A DNA stretch of 53,511 bases from an uncultured bacterium (lineage in GTDB: Bacteria > Verrucomicrobiota > Kiritimatiellia > RFP12 > CAIWXQ01): NCBI GenBank assembly GCA_903861045.1, contig CAIOST010000360.1:1-53511 (forward strand), in the 5' to 3' direction. Below, one piece after another: positions 23,031 through 31,275 of this stretch. Position 1 is the first letter of the stretch, and every line of letters starts with the position of its first letter. The translations under genes were made by a program, and so were the position numbers. A model generated the notes under the pieces. It had not been told where the DNA came from. It did no database searches and worked only from the letters and a program-made list of their open reading frames with translations.

Positions 23031-24785
23031 CTATTTAGCGGCGTGTTGTTTTAGCCAGTTTGCCTCGGCGGTTTTGCCGTGCGCCAGGGTGGCGGTGTCC
23101 ACCAGCGTCATGCCGCACTTCCGGCATTTTTCCGGTTTGTCGGAGACAACTTCGACGTCCTCGCTCATGGGGCAACTGTAGAGTTTGGGTAGGAGGAGGG
23201 CGGTGGGTGGTGCGGCCGGTGGGGGCGGGGGCGCCTTGGGAACCGGGATTAGCGTCATGCCGCATTTCGGGCACTTGCCGGGTTTTTCGGCGTGCACCGC
23301 TGCATGTTCCGGCATGGGGCAGGTGTAATAGTCCACGGCGGTGACCGCTGGCCAGCGCGACCGCGGCTCGGCCTCGGCCGGCACGAGCGCCATGTGGCAA
23401 AGCGGGCAGTCTCCCGGGTGTTGATAAACAATGGCCACATGCTCGGGCATGGGGCAGACAAACGAGGGCGCTGCCAACGGGGTGGGGAGGGGAGCGGCCG
23501 GCGGGGGGGCGGCGGGCGGGGTGACGGAGACAGACGCGCTGGCCGGGGCGGGCACAGGGGTCATCTTTGCGATGGCGTCGCGCAATTGACTTTCCGAATC
23601 GAGCAGGAATTGGCCAGACGTGACGATGCGTTCGCCCTCGGCGAGCCCGCTCAATATCTGGTAGTGCTGATCGGCGCCGCGCGGGCCGAGCGTAACCAGG
23701 CGTGGTTCAAACTTTCCGCCAGCCAGGGCCACGAACACGGTATTGCGCTCGCCGCTGCGCAGGATCGCCGTATCCGGCACGAGCAGTGCCTGTGCGGCCA
23801 GCTCCGCGTGGATTTCCACGGTGGCAAACATGCCGGGCTTGAGATAGTAGCCCGGGTTGTGAAACTCCATGCGAATGCGGACGGTGCGGGTCTTCTCGTC
23901 CACGGTGGGGTAGATGAAGGTTACGCGCCCGCGGAATTTGCGGTCCGGCAGGTAGGCGAGGGTGACGAGCGCCTCCTGCCCAATGCGGAGTAACGGGGTG
24001 TCTTGCTCGAAGATTTCGGCCTGAACCCAGACCAGTCCCAGGTCGGCAATGCGGTAGAGGTTCATGCCGGCCTCCACCATCTGCCCCTCCACGGCGTTGC
24101 GTTCCACCACGATACCGTCGCGCGGGGCAGTGATGCGGAGCGTCTTGCGGGGCTGCTGGGTCAGTTGCAGTTCGGCGATCTGATCGTCGGAGATATCGAA
24201 GTACTTGAGTTTGGTCGCGGCGCTGGCCTTCATGCCTGCCAGCGCGCCCGTGGTGTCGCGGGAGGCCAGGATGTATTCAGTCTGGGCGCTGTACAGTTCC
24301 GGGGAGTAGATTTCAAAGAGCGTATCGCCGCGATGAACCTGCTGCCCCGTGGCATTGACGTGTAGTTTCTCAATCCAGCCGCGGAATTTAGTAGTTACGT
24401 CCGCGAGAGAGGTCTCGTCGTACGCCACCGTGGCCACGGTGCGCAGTGTGCGCTGCAGCGGTCCCAAGGTCGCCAGGGCGGTGCGCAGTCCCATATTCTG
24501 GGCGGTGACCGGGTCGATGGTGATCTGGGGGGTGGCGGTGTTGGCTTGCCCCCGTACCGGAGTGAGGGCCATGCCGCAAATCGGGCAATCCCCGGGGTGA
24601 TCCTGAATCACTTGCGGGTGCATGCCGCAGGTGTAGAGTTGTTTGGCGGGGGCAGTCGCGGATTGTGGCGCGCGCGCGAAAGGGCCGCGCCCCAGCCAGA
24701 TGCCGCCGGCCAAAGCCAGCAGGGCGCAGGCGCATAGCAGCCATCCCGTATGGCGTGGCGTGGGTGCGGTGGGGTGGTCTTTCAT
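23031..24785 (-). CDS. CusB-like efflux adaptor with four heavy-metal-binding modules
   Basis: A 584-residue periplasmic adaptor (membrane fusion protein) of an RND metal exporter. After a signal or anchor segment (LLCACALLALAGGIWLG), the first metal module reads YTCGMHPQVIQDHPGDCPIC. The adaptor core has NMGLRTALATLGPLQRTLRT, the lipoyl-like GWIEKLHVNATGQQVHRGDT and the beta-barrel VTFIYPTVDEKTRTVRIRME. Three more modules, FVCPMPEHVAIVYQHPGDCP, YTCPMPEHAAVHAEKPGKCP and YSCPMSEDVEVVSDKPEKCR, lie after a proline/alanine-rich linker. ATG 24785 follows an AAGGAG Shine-Dalgarno. Copper or silver would be the usual substrates. The inner-membrane pump is not in the window. Confidence 0.88.
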   Translation of the reverse strand: MKDHPTAPTPRHTGWLLCACALLALAGGIWLGRGPFARAPQSATAPAKQLYTCGMHPQVIQDHPGDCPICGMALTPVRGQANTATPQITIDPVTAQNMGLRTALATLGPLQRTLRTVATVAYDETSLADVTTKFRGWIEKLHVNATGQQVHRGDTLFEIYSPELYSAQTEYILASRDTTGALAGMKASAATKLKYFDISDDQIAELQLTQQPRKTLRITAPRDGIVVERNAVEGQMVEAGMNLYRIADLGLVWVQAEIFEQDTPLLRIGQEALVTLAYLPDRKFRGRVTFIYPTVDEKTRTVRIRMEFHNPGYYLKPGMFATVEIHAELAAQALLVPDTAILRSGERNTVFVALAGGKFEPRLVTLGPRGADQHYQILSGLAEGERIVTSGQFLLDSESQLRDAIAKMTPVPAPASASVSVTPPAAPPPAAPLPTPLAAPSFVCPMPEHVAIVYQHPGDCPLCHMALVPAEAEPRSRWPAVTAVDYYTCPMPEHAAVHAEKPGKCPKCGMTLIPVPKAPPPPPAAPPTALLLPKLYSCPMSEDVEVVSDKPEKCRKCGMTLVDTATLAHGKTAEANWLKQHAAK

Positions 24786-24820
24786 CACGTAACTCCTTAA
24801 TTTCACGCCTGCTTGGGGCG

Positions 24821-26206
24821 TTAGGGGGAGGCGGCGGGTGGTAGTTCCGCCGCCGCAGGGTGCGTCGCCAGGTCGGTGTCGAGCGGGACGCCCGTGGCGC
24901 GTTCGAGGCTGGCCGCCTGCATCCCCAGGGTCCCTGCCGCCATGACCGCCATGACACGGGCATTCAGCAGGAAGCGTTGACTCTCCAGTAGATCCATGAA
25001 GTCAACCTGGCCGGCCTGGTAGCCGGCTTCGCTGGTGCGGAAGCGCGCTTCCGCCTGCGGTACGAGTTCCTGCCGGTAGAGTTCTACGGTGCGCCGCGCG
25101 GTATTCAGTTTGAACGCGGCATCCTGTACGTCGAACGCGCTCCGTTGCCGGGCGGCCGTCAGGGACGCTTCGCTCGCGGCCTGCATTAGCTCGGCTTCCC
25201 GCACGCCCGCCGCGCTTTTGTCGCGCCAGATTGGCAGCTCCACGCCGATGGTGACCATCACCATGTCGGCATCCCGGCCTATATGGCGGTATTCCAGTCC
25301 GAGCTGGTAGTCTGGCAGGCGCTCCTTCTGCATCAGTTGACGTTCCAGATCGTAGCGGGAGGCACGTGCGGTTGCGAGGCGCACCTCCGGACGGTTAGCG
25401 GCGGCCTGCGCCTGCAGTTGTTGCAGTTGGGCTGCTGCCGGTAGCGGGGGGATTTCGGTCAGGGGGCCCACCGGCGCATCCGCCGGGCGGCTCAAGAGCG
25501 TGTTGAGGCGCGCTTGCAAGGTGTTTTCCTGGGCCGCGAGTTCCAGCAAGCGCTGCTGCAGCATGGTACTCTCGGCCTTGGCCTTCAGCACATCCTGCTC
25601 GGTGCGCTGGCCGGTAGTGTACATGGCTTCAGCGAGCTTGGCCATGCGACGCAGCATTTCTTCGTCCTTGCGCGTGATCGTGGCGGCCTGGCGTACGGCT
25701 TGCAGATCAAAGTAGGCTTCTTTGACCATCATCCGCACATCGCGCGTCATGGTTTCCAGATCCTGCTGCATGATGGTGACGTCGGCGTGCGCCACTTGTG
25801 CGCGCAGCTCGCGCTTGCCGAACCAGGGGAAGGTCTGTTCGACCATGAAACGTTTTTCGCCCGTGTTGGGCCAGCGCCCCCCCTCGGTCGCATCCATGCC
25901 GCCATATTTGAACATGGGGTTGGGCAGGGCACCCGCCTGCGCTGGACGCTCCTGCATCGCCTCCCACTTGGCGCGCAAACTGGCCAGTTCCGGATTGCTC
26001 TGTATGGCCAGTACCACGGCCGCCGTGAGGGTCAGATTGGTGGCGTCGCTACCCGCTGAAACGAGCGGTGACACGCCGGCTAGCAGGCTAATCAGGAGCA
26101 GCGCCTGCCAGCGGCCGCGGCACGCGGCGAGTTGCGCTACGCTCGTACTGGCCAGCCTGCGTGGGCACGCTACGACGTGCCTGGTTATGCTTTTGCTTGT
26201 CGCCAT
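24821..26206 (-). CDS. TolC/CusC-type outer membrane efflux protein
   Basis: A 461-residue outer membrane factor with a signal-like start (WQALLLISLLAGVSPLVSAG), the duplicated helical TolC architecture (LTAAVVLAIQSNPELASLRA, VKEAYFDLQAVRQAATITRK, then FDVQDAAFKLNTARRTVELY) and the porin strands LPDYQLGLEYRHIGRDADMV. It lies 35 bases upstream of the CusB-like gene, so both form the export route for metal from the periplasm. A purine-rich GGTAGGGGG precedes the start. Confidence 0.85.
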   Translation of the reverse strand: MATSKSITRHVVACPRRLASTSVAQLAACRGRWQALLLISLLAGVSPLVSAGSDATNLTLTAAVVLAIQSNPELASLRAKWEAMQERPAQAGALPNPMFKYGGMDATEGGRWPNTGEKRFMVEQTFPWFGKRELRAQVAHADVTIMQQDLETMTRDVRMMVKEAYFDLQAVRQAATITRKDEEMLRRMAKLAEAMYTTGQRTEQDVLKAKAESTMLQQRLLELAAQENTLQARLNTLLSRPADAPVGPLTEIPPLPAAAQLQQLQAQAAANRPEVRLATARASRYDLERQLMQKERLPDYQLGLEYRHIGRDADMVMVTIGVELPIWRDKSAAGVREAELMQAASEASLTAARQRSAFDVQDAAFKLNTARRTVELYRQELVPQAEARFRTSEAGYQAGQVDFMDLLESQRFLLNARVMAVMAAGTLGMQAASLERATGVPLDTDLATHPAAAELPPAASP

Positions 26207-26367
26207 GTCCCCCCTACCTAATCCTTTTTTCCATCATCATCGGGGTCGATGGTAACAATAAGTAGCAGGCTCGTCATGTATGAAACGTTGGACACGCGGA
26301 AGGTGGCGTTGGAAAGCGGTGCCTCCCTGCGGTTGTCACCGCACGCCCAAACCGCCGCTTGCCAAGG

Positions 26368-26736
26368 TTACTTGCAGCATTTGCTGGCGCAGGCACCACC
26401 CTGCCCGGTGGCTTCCGTGGTGGCTGGTTTTTTGGTCGGGGTGGTCGCAGCTGTTTGTTCCAGCGTGATCCCTTCCTTCTCCATCTTGGCGATGTATTTG
26501 GCTGCATCTTTCTTAAACGTGGCCGGGCAACCGCCGCAGCAGAAGTACACGCGCTTGCCCTGGACATCGGTGAAGAGGTTGGTGTTGATCTCGCTGCCCA
26601 TGATCGGGCAGAGGGTCTGCTTTTTGATCGCCGGCGATTCGGCGCCCTGGGCGGCCGGAGGCGCTTCATTCCCGCGGACGGCGCCAACGGACAGGATCAG
26701 TAACAAGGCGCCAGCCGCGACATGGATCGCTTTCAT
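26368..26736 (-). CDS. Secreted YHS/TRASH-type metal-binding protein
   Basis: A 122-residue protein with a signal peptide (AIHVAAGALLLILSVGAVRG) and a YHS-like module: TLCPIMGSEINTNLFTDVQG, then KRVYFCCGGCPATFKKDAAK. The cysteine pattern (CPIMG...CCGGC) and the C-terminal CASKCCK suggest metal binding, probably copper. It lies between the metal sensor gene and the efflux genes on the same strand and is likely a periplasmic chaperone or buffer. Confidence 0.8.
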   Translation of the reverse strand: MKAIHVAAGALLLILSVGAVRGNEAPPAAQGAESPAIKKQTLCPIMGSEINTNLFTDVQGKRVYFCCGGCPATFKKDAAKYIAKMEKEGITLEQTAATTPTKKPATTEATGQGGACASKCCK

Positions 26737-26756
26737 CGGTGTTCCTTTGTGGTTCG

Positions 26757-27254
26757 TTAGGGTTTGTTTGTCTGGGTGTCGGCACGGTCATTGGCGCAAG
26801 AGCTGTTGGGCTGCTGGCACGGGTGACACATGCACGTGGAGATCAAGGCATCAAAGCGCGGCAGCTGTGAGGCGTGCAGCATGGCGCGCACGGCCCGGAG
26901 GTGGTTGAGCGTGGCACGCTCGCTCTGCGCATAAGCCTGGCACATTTCAGCCAGGATGGCATCCGCCGCGGGGAAGTCATTGGTCTCGGTCGCCAAGGCG
27001 GCGCCCAGCCGGGCACGGGCCGCGCAGTGGCGTTGACAGGAGCGATCCAGATTCGCGCCAAGGCTGGTATGCAGGCTCTTGAGATTTTGGCGCTGGTCCG
27101 CGTCGAGCCTCAGCTCCCGGGTGAGAAACGCGACATCCTGCAGTCGGTCACCGGTGGGTTGCTCGTGCGCACACGGCGCCGCGCGCGTGGCCAGGTAGGA
27201 CGCTCCGCTGGCCAGCAGAATGATGAGAACAGGGATAATCCCGTTGCGCTTCAT
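26757..27254 (-). CDS. Periplasmic heavy-metal sensor, CnrX/ZraP-like
   Basis: A 165-residue protein anchored by an N-terminal hydrophobic segment (GIIPVLIILLASGASYLATR). The rest is helical with FLTRELRLDADQRQNLKSLH, the hallmark of the CnrX/Spy/ZraP metal-sensor family, several cysteine and histidine residues (SCQRHCAARARLG, CMCHPC) and an alpha-hairpin layout. Its ATG overlaps the stop of the anti-sigma-like gene by four bases. By analogy with Cnr, metal binding here would release the sigma factor encoded upstream. Confidence 0.75.
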   Translation of the reverse strand: MKRNGIIPVLIILLASGASYLATRAAPCAHEQPTGDRLQDVAFLTRELRLDADQRQNLKSLHTSLGANLDRSCQRHCAARARLGAALATETNDFPAADAILAEMCQAYAQSERATLNHLRAVRAMLHASQLPRFDALISTCMCHPCQQPNSSCANDRADTQTNKP

Positions 27255-27616
27255 GGGTGATCTCCCGTTAACAGGGTGAGATACGCTCCAGCCAAGGTAT
27301 GGGGGCTCAAGGTCTGTTGGGCGGCACGGGTGGGTGGGCTGTCCGCGTGCGTGGCATGCGCCAGACTGATGCCGAGCACGATGCCGAAGGTAGCGGCGGC
27401 GGCATGAAGCCAGATGGGGCGCGCCGCGGCCCAGATCGCGGGGGAGGGGGCGCTGACGTTGGGGCACGGCCTAGCCTCGGCGCGAATCTTGCGCCATACC
27501 GCGTCCTCAAAGCCGGGTGACGGCTCCATGACCCGCCACGTCCGCAACAGGACACGCAGGCGCGCATCGCGTGGCTCTGCCTGGCGCTGAATTTGCCGGA
27601 AATAGTTGTGGAACAT
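27251..27616 (-). CDS. Membrane anti-sigma-like protein
   Basis: A 121-residue protein with a basic, helical cytosolic N-terminus (RDARLRVLLRTWRVMEPSPG, FEDAVWRKIRAEA) and one transmembrane segment (IWLHAAAATFGIVLGISLAH). The layout, cytosolic domain plus a single membrane helix, between an ECF sigma gene and a CnrX-like sensor gene identifies it as the likely anti-sigma factor (CnrY/RseA role). Sequence alone is weak; the call rests on context. Confidence 0.65.
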   Translation of the reverse strand: MFHNYFRQIQRQAEPRDARLRVLLRTWRVMEPSPGFEDAVWRKIRAEARPCPNVSAPSPAIWAAARPIWLHAAAATFGIVLGISLAHATHADSPPTRAAQQTLSPHTLAGAYLTLLTGDHP

Positions 27617-27711
27617 GACCGCTTCTCCAAAGGCTCTGTTTAGTTAAACGCCGCGTCGCGGAAAAACCCTCGCGTAAAATTGCTCACTTATCGGGAAATC
27701 GCCGGAATGGG

Positions 27712-28287
27712 TTATGAGCCTACCAAGTGGGATAGATGTGCACGCAGAAATTGGCGCGCCCGGTAGAGGCGCGTTTCGACGGACTTTAGCGAGCAGCGCA
27801 TGACGGTGGCGATCTCGGCCTGCGAAAAGTCTTCCACCTCGGACAGCAGGATGGCGGTGCGTTGTTCTTCCGGCAACCGCGCCATGGCCGCCGCAATCTG
27901 TTCGCCGGTTTCCCGGGCGATGGCCTCGGCCGGTGCGGTTTTCGCGGATCCGGCGATGGATGCCCCCTCATCGGCTAGGGAGGCGAGGGGCTGCGCGGGG
28001 TGGCGTTTGCGCCAGCGCAGTTGGTCGATCGCGGCATGCCGCGCGATTTGAAAGAGCCAGGTAGAAAAGGAGGCGGCCGTCTGGCGAAAGCCGGGCTTGT
28101 GAATCCCTTGATAGGCGCGCACAAAGACGTTCTGTGCCAGATCCTCGGCTTCGGCCGCCTGGCCCACCAGACGAAAGATGAAGTTCAGTACCGGGCGCTG
28201 GTAACGGGTCAGGAGTTCGGAAAAAGCGTGGTCATCGCCCTTTTGGACGCGGGCGACGAGTTCCCAGTCTGATGGATGATCCGGCAT
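27712..28287 (-). CDS. ECF sigma factor of the metal-efflux cluster (RpoE/CnrH-like)
   Basis: A 191-residue classic ECF sigma: region 2 (DDHAFSELLTRYQRPVLNFI, AEDLAQNVFVRAYQGIHKPG, FSTWLFQIARHAAIDQLRWR) and region 4 (MARLPEEQRTAILLSEVEDF, SQAEIATVMRCSLKSVETRL). ATG 28287 (MPDHPSDWELVARVQKGD) is chosen over the track start as the usual family start. Unlike the left-island sigmas it has no membrane tail. It heads a minus-strand cluster that runs through anti-sigma, sensor and efflux genes and probably activates it. Confidence 0.87.
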   Translation of the reverse strand: MPDHPSDWELVARVQKGDDHAFSELLTRYQRPVLNFIFRLVGQAAEAEDLAQNVFVRAYQGIHKPGFRQTAASFSTWLFQIARHAAIDQLRWRKRHPAQPLASLADEGASIAGSAKTAPAEAIARETGEQIAAAMARLPEEQRTAILLSEVEDFSQAEIATVMRCSLKSVETRLYRARQFLRAHLSHLVGS

Positions 28288-28411
28288 GCGGTTGGTTTGG
28301 CATGCTAGCAGGGCGGGTGGGCTAACGCGAGGCTGGATACGGCTCGCGGGGGCGACAAGGCAGGCAACAGCCCTGGCCTGCACCGCAGACCACGCTAAAG
28401 CACGCTTGTAG

Positions 28412-28579
28412 GGGTGCGCCAAGCGGGGCTATAGTGGGTCCATCGCCGTGATCCGGGAGCATCCTTCTACCTATGTGACAGGCGATCCGCTTATCGGCCT
28501 GCAGGAGTGGCCCAAGGAGACCGTGCGTCAGAAGTTTGATTTCACGGGATTCATTATGGAAGTCCATGCCGTTAAATGA
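28412..28579 (+). pseudogene. Unidentified C-terminal gene fragment
   Basis: The plus-strand frame reads AVIREHPSTYVTGDPLIGLQ and EWPKETVRQKFDFTGFIMEV to a stop, with convincing codon character but no start other than GTG 28448 and a stop just upstream at 28409. I do not recognise the family. It is one of three short relics in a row. Confidence 0.4.
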
Positions 28580-28736
28580 GGTGGAGTATGCAAACCTGGA
28601 TCATTTCGCCCCAGCGACCCTGCGGTGCTGTCAGCACCACTACCCCTATCACTATGGCGAAACCGATCCCGCCCGGCTCACAGAATTGTTGCCAACGGTG
28701 GCCGGTGTGGAAGGGCGCATACGGGAGTTCCAATAA
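28566..28736 (+). CDS. Small unidentified ORF
   Basis: A possible 56-residue protein beginning MPLNEVEYANLDHFAPATLR and containing CCQHHYPYHYGETDPARLTE; it overlaps the previous fragment by 14 bases. Composition (CC, repeated H and Y) is striking and could bind metal. No family is recognised, so it may be a relic or a small genuine gene. Confidence 0.35.
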   Translation: MPLNEVEYANLDHFAPATLRCCQHHYPYHYGETDPARLTELLPTVAGVEGRIREFQ

Positions 28737-28865
28737 GGAGCGTGGCCCCCATGGTTTTGTTTCGTACGATTTGCGATCCTCTACATGGAACAACCGCTGC
28801 GGCTGAATTTTCTTTGGGCGGGGCTGTGCATGGTGGGCGCGGTGTACTTCATGTTCCGCGCGTAG
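28737..28865 (+). pseudogene. DUF486-type membrane protein, C-terminal remnant
   Basis: The frame ends FVRFAILYMEQPLRLNFLWA and GLCMVGAVYFMFRA, which fits the last helix of the small DUF486/DMT-like membrane protein family. The three preceding helices are missing; the frame begins at the stop of the previous ORF. Confidence 0.5.
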
Positions 28866-28908
28866 CTGGCTATCGGCGGCTGGCGGGGTGCGCTAACGCG
28901 CCAGGGCC

Positions 28909-29310
28909 TCACGGTGTGCCGTCGAGCAGCCGGCGGTCCACATGGCGTTTGCCGTCGGCCACGGTGCGTAAGGCGGGGATGAGTTCCTCGAACGCCCGAC
29001 TCTTGCGGACGTAGCCCAATCCGCCGGCGTCCAGGACGGCCTGCACCAGGCTGGCGCCGAAGTGGTTGGAGAGCGCCAGGATGCGCGTCTGGGGTTGTCC
29101 CGTATGCAGGCGGCGTATGGCTTCCAGGCCGTTCATGCCGGGGAGTAGGATGTCCATAATAACGACATCTGGCTGGCGCTCTTGGGCCAGCAGCAGGGCA
29201 TCTTCGCCGCTGCCGGTCTCGGCGATTACACGCATGTCGGTCTGATATTCGAGCAGCATGCGGATCTCGTCGCGGGTCGGTTTATGATCTTCAACCAGTA
29301 AGATGGTCAT
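28909..29310 (-). CDS. Receiver-only response regulator
   Basis: A 133-residue stand-alone receiver domain: ILLVEDHKPTRDEIRMLLEY, the phosphorylation site VVIMDILLPGMNGLEA, and the conserved lysine in YVRKSRAFEELI. No output domain follows; the protein stops at DRRLLDGTP. ATG 29310 (MTILLVED) is the natural start. It lies 68 bases after the NarL-type regulator on the same strand and may act as a phosphate sink or partner for the kinase at 30364. Confidence 0.83.
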   Translation of the reverse strand: MTILLVEDHKPTRDEIRMLLEYQTDMRVIAETGSGEDALLLAQERQPDVVIMDILLPGMNGLEAIRRLHTGQPQTRILALSNHFGASLVQAVLDAGGLGYVRKSRAFEELIPALRTVADGKRHVDRRLLDGTP

Positions 29311-29378
29311 GGCGGACTCGATTCCGATGCGGGGTGGAGGGGGCATGGGGTGTTCTGGGGGGGGGCACAGTTCGTGAG

Positions 29379-30026
29379 TTATGCGGCGGTGATCTTCGCT
29401 TTGATGGCGTACTTGGTCAGCTCGGCTACGGTGTGCAAATTCAGTTTCCGCATGAGACTGCTGCGAACGCCATCAATGGTCTTGCGGTTGAGGCGCAGCG
29501 TGGCCGCCACCTCTTTGGTGCTGCACCCTTCCGCAATGAGTTGGAGCACTTCCCGCTCCCGTTCGCTCAGGATGGCAAAGGCGGCGTTGTCGGGCGCCGC
29601 CGTCAGGCTCAGGTATTCATCCACCAAAGTGGTCGCGATGTCCGCGCTCAAGTACTTTTTCCCTTCCTGGACGGAGCGGATCGCGCGTACTAAATCTTCG
29701 TAAGCGGTTGATTTCAGCACGTAGGCTGCGGCACCGGCTTGCAGCATCTCGCGTACCAGTTGCGGGTCGCTATGGCCGGACAAGGCTACGATTTTGCAGG
29801 CGGGGCGCGCTTTCACCAGCTTGCGCGTGGTCTCAATGCCATTGAGGCCGGGCATGGAGACGTCCATGATGACCACCTGCGCCTGGTTCTGCATGGCCAC
29901 GGTGAGGGTGTCATGCCCATTGCTGGCCTCGCCGACAATCTCCATGTCCGGCTCCAGTTGGATCAGGGACTTGAGCCCCTCGCGTAGCATGACATGATCA
30001 TCCGCGATGATTATGCGTATAGGCAT
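29379..30026 (-). CDS. NarL-type response regulator
   Basis: A 215-residue regulator with receiver domain (IRIIIADDHVMLREGLKSLI, phosphorylation site VVIMDVSMPGLNGIET, YVLKSTAYEDLV) and LuxR-type DNA-binding domain (FAILSEREREVLQLIAEGCS, TKEVAATLRLNRKTIDGVRS). It is divergent from the soluble histidine kinase at 30364, making the pair a likely two-component system. A perfect hairpin lies in the gap between them. Confidence 0.87.
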   Translation of the reverse strand: MPIRIIIADDHVMLREGLKSLIQLEPDMEIVGEASNGHDTLTVAMQNQAQVVIMDVSMPGLNGIETTRKLVKARPACKIVALSGHSDPQLVREMLQAGAAAYVLKSTAYEDLVRAIRSVQEGKKYLSADIATTLVDEYLSLTAAPDNAAFAILSEREREVLQLIAEGCSTKEVAATLRLNRKTIDGVRSSLMRKLNLHTVAELTKYAIKAKITAA

Positions 30027-30363
30027 GGCGGCGTCGCTTTCTGCTTTCTATGTCCTACATCCTTGTGTGTGCTTCGATCTGCGGTGCCGGTGCGCAGGGA
30101 GGGGCGCGCAAATAGGTATGCATGACCGTCTGATGCAAGTGTAGCTTGCATCAGACGGCCTGCCCGATTCCCAGCACTTGTATGTAGACACCCACCCTGC
30201 CCATGTAACCTCCGCGCCCATTCGTGTGGGCCACAATATAGCGGAAACTGGCGCGCTTGGGGTATGGGATAAAACCTTGTGTGTGGGGTAAAAAAACCTT
30301 GGGTTCGGCGAACGAATTTGCGCGCACGGTGCCCGTTAGAATGGTAAGATGCACGCGTGATTC
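30027..30363. other. Divergent intergenic region of the two-component pair
   Basis: A 337-base gap with a perfect hairpin at 30126-30158: arms CCGTCTGATGCAAG and CTTGCATCAGACGG around TGTAG. No U-tract follows on either strand. It may be a regulator site or mRNA structure in the leader of the minus-strand regulator. No other gene is evident. Confidence 0.55.
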
Positions 30364-31245
30364 ATGACGGTCACGCCGGCGCTTCGGAAGGCGGCTCGTA
30401 CGGAGATAGGTTGTTTTTCCGCGGGTATCGTGGTTGCGATGGGGGGGGGCATGGAGCGGATGGCGCCAACATTGGCGAAAAGCGCGCAGGCGCGTCGGGT
30501 GGGGGCGTATAGGCCACCGCGGCCGGGTATCCGGCCGCCTTTCCATGGACGCGACGAGCGCAAGTACTTATCCTTACAGGAGTGGGCGGAACAGTTGGTC
30601 AATGAGGCGGAGCAGGAGCGCTGTCGGATTGCCCGCTATCTGCATGATACGGTGGCGCAGGATTTGTCGCTGGCCAACATGCGTTTGGGCCCCCTGGTAA
30701 AATGCTTGGGCGAGGTCAGCCGGCCGGATGAGGCGGCCAAGCTGGGGCAGGTGCGTGACTTGTTGGTGCAGGCCATGGAGGAATGCCGTCTGGCGATGGC
30801 GGATCTCGCCCCCCCGCTGTTGTATGAGCTGGGGTTGATGCCGGCTTTGTGCGATTTAGGGCGGCGGTTGGAGAACAAGCATGCCGTGCGGATCGTGGTG
30901 ACCAGCGAGGGGGAGGCCTGCCTGGTGCGGCCGGCGTTGCGCGGGCTGCTGTTTCAGGCGGTGCGGGAGTTGCTGCTGAATGCGATACGGCATGCCCAGC
31001 CGCGGGTGGTCAAGGTGACGGCCACATGGTGCGGCCGGGAGATGCGTGTGGCGGTTGCCGACGATGGCTGCGGCTTTGCGGTGGCCCACCACGGGGGCGG
31101 GGAAAAATCGCCGGCATGCTTGGGGTTGTTTGGCATCCGGCAACGCCTGGAGGGCGTGGGCGGTCGCATGGAGATCACGTCGGTTCCCGGGGGGGGGGCG
31201 ACGGTCATGCTCTATGTGCCGGTGTCGGAGCAGGCGGGGGCGTAA
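30364..31245 (+). CDS. Soluble NarX-type sensor histidine kinase
   Basis: A 293-residue kinase without membrane segments. The HisKA_3 dimerisation helix carries the phospho-accepting histidine in RIARYLHDTVAQDLSLANMR; the ATPase domain has the N box RELLLNAIRHAQ, VADDGCGFAV (G1) and LGLFGIRQRLEGVGG (G2). The first 90 residues, basic and proline-rich, show no sensor domain I recognise, so the true start may be later (for example 30439). It likely phosphorylates the divergent NarL-type regulator. The downstream Ser/Thr kinase starts 30 bases after its stop. Confidence 0.85.
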   Translation: MTVTPALRKAARTEIGCFSAGIVVAMGGGMERMAPTLAKSAQARRVGAYRPPRPGIRPPFHGRDERKYLSLQEWAEQLVNEAEQERCRIARYLHDTVAQDLSLANMRLGPLVKCLGEVSRPDEAAKLGQVRDLLVQAMEECRLAMADLAPPLLYELGLMPALCDLGRRLENKHAVRIVVTSEGEACLVRPALRGLLFQAVRELLLNAIRHAQPRVVKVTATWCGREMRVAVADDGCGFAVAHHGGGEKSPACLGLFGIRQRLEGVGGRMEITSVPGGGATVMLYVPVSEQAGA

Positions 31246-31275
31246 GAGGGGCAGGGGTTACGCAGGAGGTGTGCG

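Noticed and set aside
26249-26908. 219-residue plus-strand ORF
   Set aside because: Antisense to the YHS protein and sensor genes; no domain character.
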